This document shows, one piece after another, positions 62,730-64,000 of a DNA stretch of 64,000 bases; within the stretch, counting starts at the first letter, position 1, and every line of letters begins with the position of its first letter. The translations under genes and the position numbers were made by a program. This stretch comes from Paraburkholderia dioscoreae (GTDB taxonomy: Bacteria; Pseudomonadota; Gammaproteobacteria; Burkholderiales; Burkholderiaceae). Location of the stretch: contig NZ_LR699553.1 of the NCBI RefSeq assembly GCF_902459535.1, positions 3,348,001 through 3,412,000 on the forward strand, written 5' to 3'. The notes beneath the pieces were generated by a model. The model worked only from the letters and a program-made list of their open reading frames with translations. It was not told the DNA's origin and did no database searches.

Positions 62730-64000
62730 ATGTCCGACATGCTCAACTCATCCACTGGCGGCTGCGGCTCCGGCAACTGCGCGTGCAAGGCGCAAGCCCA
62801 GCAGCAGCGCTCGCCCCGTTCCTTCTTCGACGACACGGACTACGGCACGCCCGAGCGTCACGCCGACATCGACGTCACGCTGGAAATCGACGGCCAGTCC
62901 GTCACCGTGCCGGCCGGCACATCCGTCATGCGCGCCGCCGTCGAAGCGGGCGTCAACGTGCCGAAGCTCTGCGCGACCGATTCGCTGGAACCGTTCGGCT
63001 CATGCCGCCTGTGTCTCGTGGAAATCGAAGGCAAGCGCGGCTATCCCGCGTCATGCACGACGCCGGTCGAAGCCGGCATGAAGGTCCGCACGCAAACCGA
63101 TCGTTTGCAGTCGCTGCGCCGCAACGTGATGGAGCTGTACATCTCCGATCACCCGCTCGACTGCCTGACCTGCTCCGCCAACGGCGACTGCGAACTGCAG
63201 GACATGGCGGGCGTCACGGGCTTGCGCGAAGTGCGCTACGGCTTCGACGGCGCGAATCACCTGAAGGATAAGAAAGACGAGTCGAACCCGTACTTCACCT
63301 ACGACGCGTCGAAGTGCATCGTCTGCAATCGCTGCGTGCGCGCGTGCGAGGAAACGCAAGGCACGTTCGCGCTGACCATCGCCGGGCGCGGTTTCGAATC
63401 GCGCGTGGCGGCCAGCGAAAACGTGCCGTTCATGGAATCGGAGTGCGTGTCGTGCGGCGCGTGCGTGGCCGCATGCCCGACCGCAACCTTGCAGGAAAAG
63501 ACCGTCATCATGCTCGGCCAGGCCGAGCATTCGGTCGTGACCACGTGCGCGTATTGCGGCGTCGGCTGCTCGTTCAAGGCGGAGATGAAGGGCAACCAGG
63601 TCGTGCGGATGGTGCCGCACAAGAACGGCCAGGCCAACGAAGGCCACGCCTGCGTGAAGGGCCGCTTTGCGTGGGGCTACGCGACGCACAAGGACCGCAT
63701 CACCAGGCCGATGATCCGCGCGAAGATCACCGATCCGTGGCGCGAAGTCAGCTGGGAAGAAGCGCTCACATACGCGGCCTCGGAATTCCGCCGCATTCAG
63801 GCGAAGCACGGCCGCGATTCGATCGGCGGCATTACGTCGTCGCGTTGCACGAACGAAGAAACGTATCTGGTGCAAAAGCTCGTGCGCGCCGCGTTCGGCA
63901 ACAACAACGTCGACACCTGCGCGCGCGTGTGCCACTCGCCGACCGGCTATGGACTGAAGACCACGCTCGGCGAATCGGCGGGCACGCAGACGTTCGCCTC
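62730..64000 (+). CDS. fdsA: NAD-dependent formate dehydrogenase, alpha (catalytic) subunit, partial
   Basis: The Mo-bis-MGD catalytic subunit, truncated by the window after codon 423. Order seen: an N-terminal CxxxxxCxC stretch (GCGSGNCAC), [2Fe-2S] domain (Cys81, Cys92, Cys95, Cys109), His141/Cys145/Cys148/Cys154 [4Fe-4S] site, two ferredoxin clusters (CIVCNRCVRAC and CVSCGACVAAC), then the molybdopterin domain with CAYCGVGC. The Mo ligand is Cys401 in ARVCHSP, codon TGC at 63930; it is the cysteine type, not selenocysteine. AGGAG precedes the ATG. Oxidises formate to CO2. fdsC and fdsD are expected beyond the window. Confidence 0.96.
   Translation, partial: MSDMLNSSTGGCGSGNCACKAQAQQQRSPRSFFDDTDYGTPERHADIDVTLEIDGQSVTVPAGTSVMRAAVEAGVNVPKLCATDSLEPFGSCRLCLVEIEGKRGYPASCTTPVEAGMKVRTQTDRLQSLRRNVMELYISDHPLDCLTCSANGDCELQDMAGVTGLREVRYGFDGANHLKDKKDESNPYFTYDASKCIVCNRCVRACEETQGTFALTIAGRGFESRVAASENVPFMESECVSCGACVAACPTATLQEKTVIMLGQAEHSVVTTCAYCGVGCSFKAEMKGNQVVRMVPHKNGQANEGHACVKGRFAWGYATHKDRITRPMIRAKITDPWREVSWEEALTYAASEFRRIQAKHGRDSIGGITSSRCTNEETYLVQKLVRAAFGNNNVDTCARVCHSPTGYGLKTTLGESAGTQTFA

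Noticed and set aside
63930..63932. Possible selenocysteine at the Mo site of FdsA.
   Set aside because: The codon is TGC (Cys), and no TGA occurs in frame in the visible part.

Overview
The window is a GC-rich, gene-dense chromosomal segment of a Burkholderia sensu lato species, most likely Paraburkholderia. Three things point there. The gene order gyrA, DUF2059 gene, serC, pheA, hisC, tyrA, aroA, cmk, rpsA, ihfB, lapA, lapB, ugd, hldA, hldD is typical of the group. The tmRNA encodes the tag ANDDTFALAA. The product lengths match (thymidylate synthase about 323 aa, ribosomal protein S1 about 570 aa). No prophage, IS element, integrase, CRISPR array or rRNA operon is visible; the only RNA gene is ssrA.

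Layout. 0.1-3.7 kb: an ArsR-type regulator with a long C-terminal extension, then a very large exported FecR/DUF6600 protein with a Pro/Gln-rich tail. 3.7-8.3 kb: the folate/dTMP genes thyA and folA, separated by a sigma-54 activator that is divergent from a small exported protein. 8.4-16.7 kb: pmbA, darP, mog, orn, an M48 protease, rsgA, a DUF2007/zinc-ribbon gene, a CobD/CbiB-family membrane protein and a CoA-type Nudix hydrolase. 16.7-19.2 kb: the rpsP-rimM-trmD-rplS translation operon. 19.4-24.5 kb: a beta-propeller dehydrogenase, a TM2 protein, a radical-SAM protein and the divergent lrp/dadA pair. 24.6-28.2 kb: etfB-etfA and an acyl-CoA dehydrogenase, which pass electrons from acyl-CoA oxidation to the quinone pool. 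28.4-31 kb: the metNIQ methionine importer. 31-36.4 kb: a monoacylglycerol-lipase-like hydrolase, an atypical crotonase, a histone-deacetylase-like hydrolase, mltB and cysM. 36.6-55.1 kb: a long minus-strand block for DNA uptake (comEA), LPS heptose and UDP-glucuronate (hldD, hldA, ugd), LPS control (lapA, lapB), ihfB, rpsA, cmk, aromatic amino acid, histidine and serine synthesis, and gyrA. 55.5-59.4 kb: an OmpA-family gene, ubiG with a HAD phosphatase (probably MupP), ssrA and two small exported proteins. 59.4-64 kb: a ModE/PBP-like regulator divergent from fdsG-fdsB-fdsA, the soluble NAD+-dependent Mo formate dehydrogenase; fdsA runs off the window end.

Most of the window is conserved core genome. 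The best candidate for an undescribed system is the sigma-54 module at 4.99-7.7 kb. A VpsR-like activator faces a small signal-peptide-bearing protein whose start is preceded by a good -24/-12 element (GG-N10-GC), with a perfect inverted repeat about 90 bp further upstream. Other points worth a look are a MetQ with no cysteine at all, a crotonase with both catalytic glutamates replaced, hairpins before metN and between etfA and the acyl-CoA dehydrogenase gene, a 10-bp inverted repeat across the ompA-family promoter, and a nested inverted repeat between rpsA and ihfB. Starts were chosen from Shine-Dalgarno (SD) sites and family length; no database search was possible.
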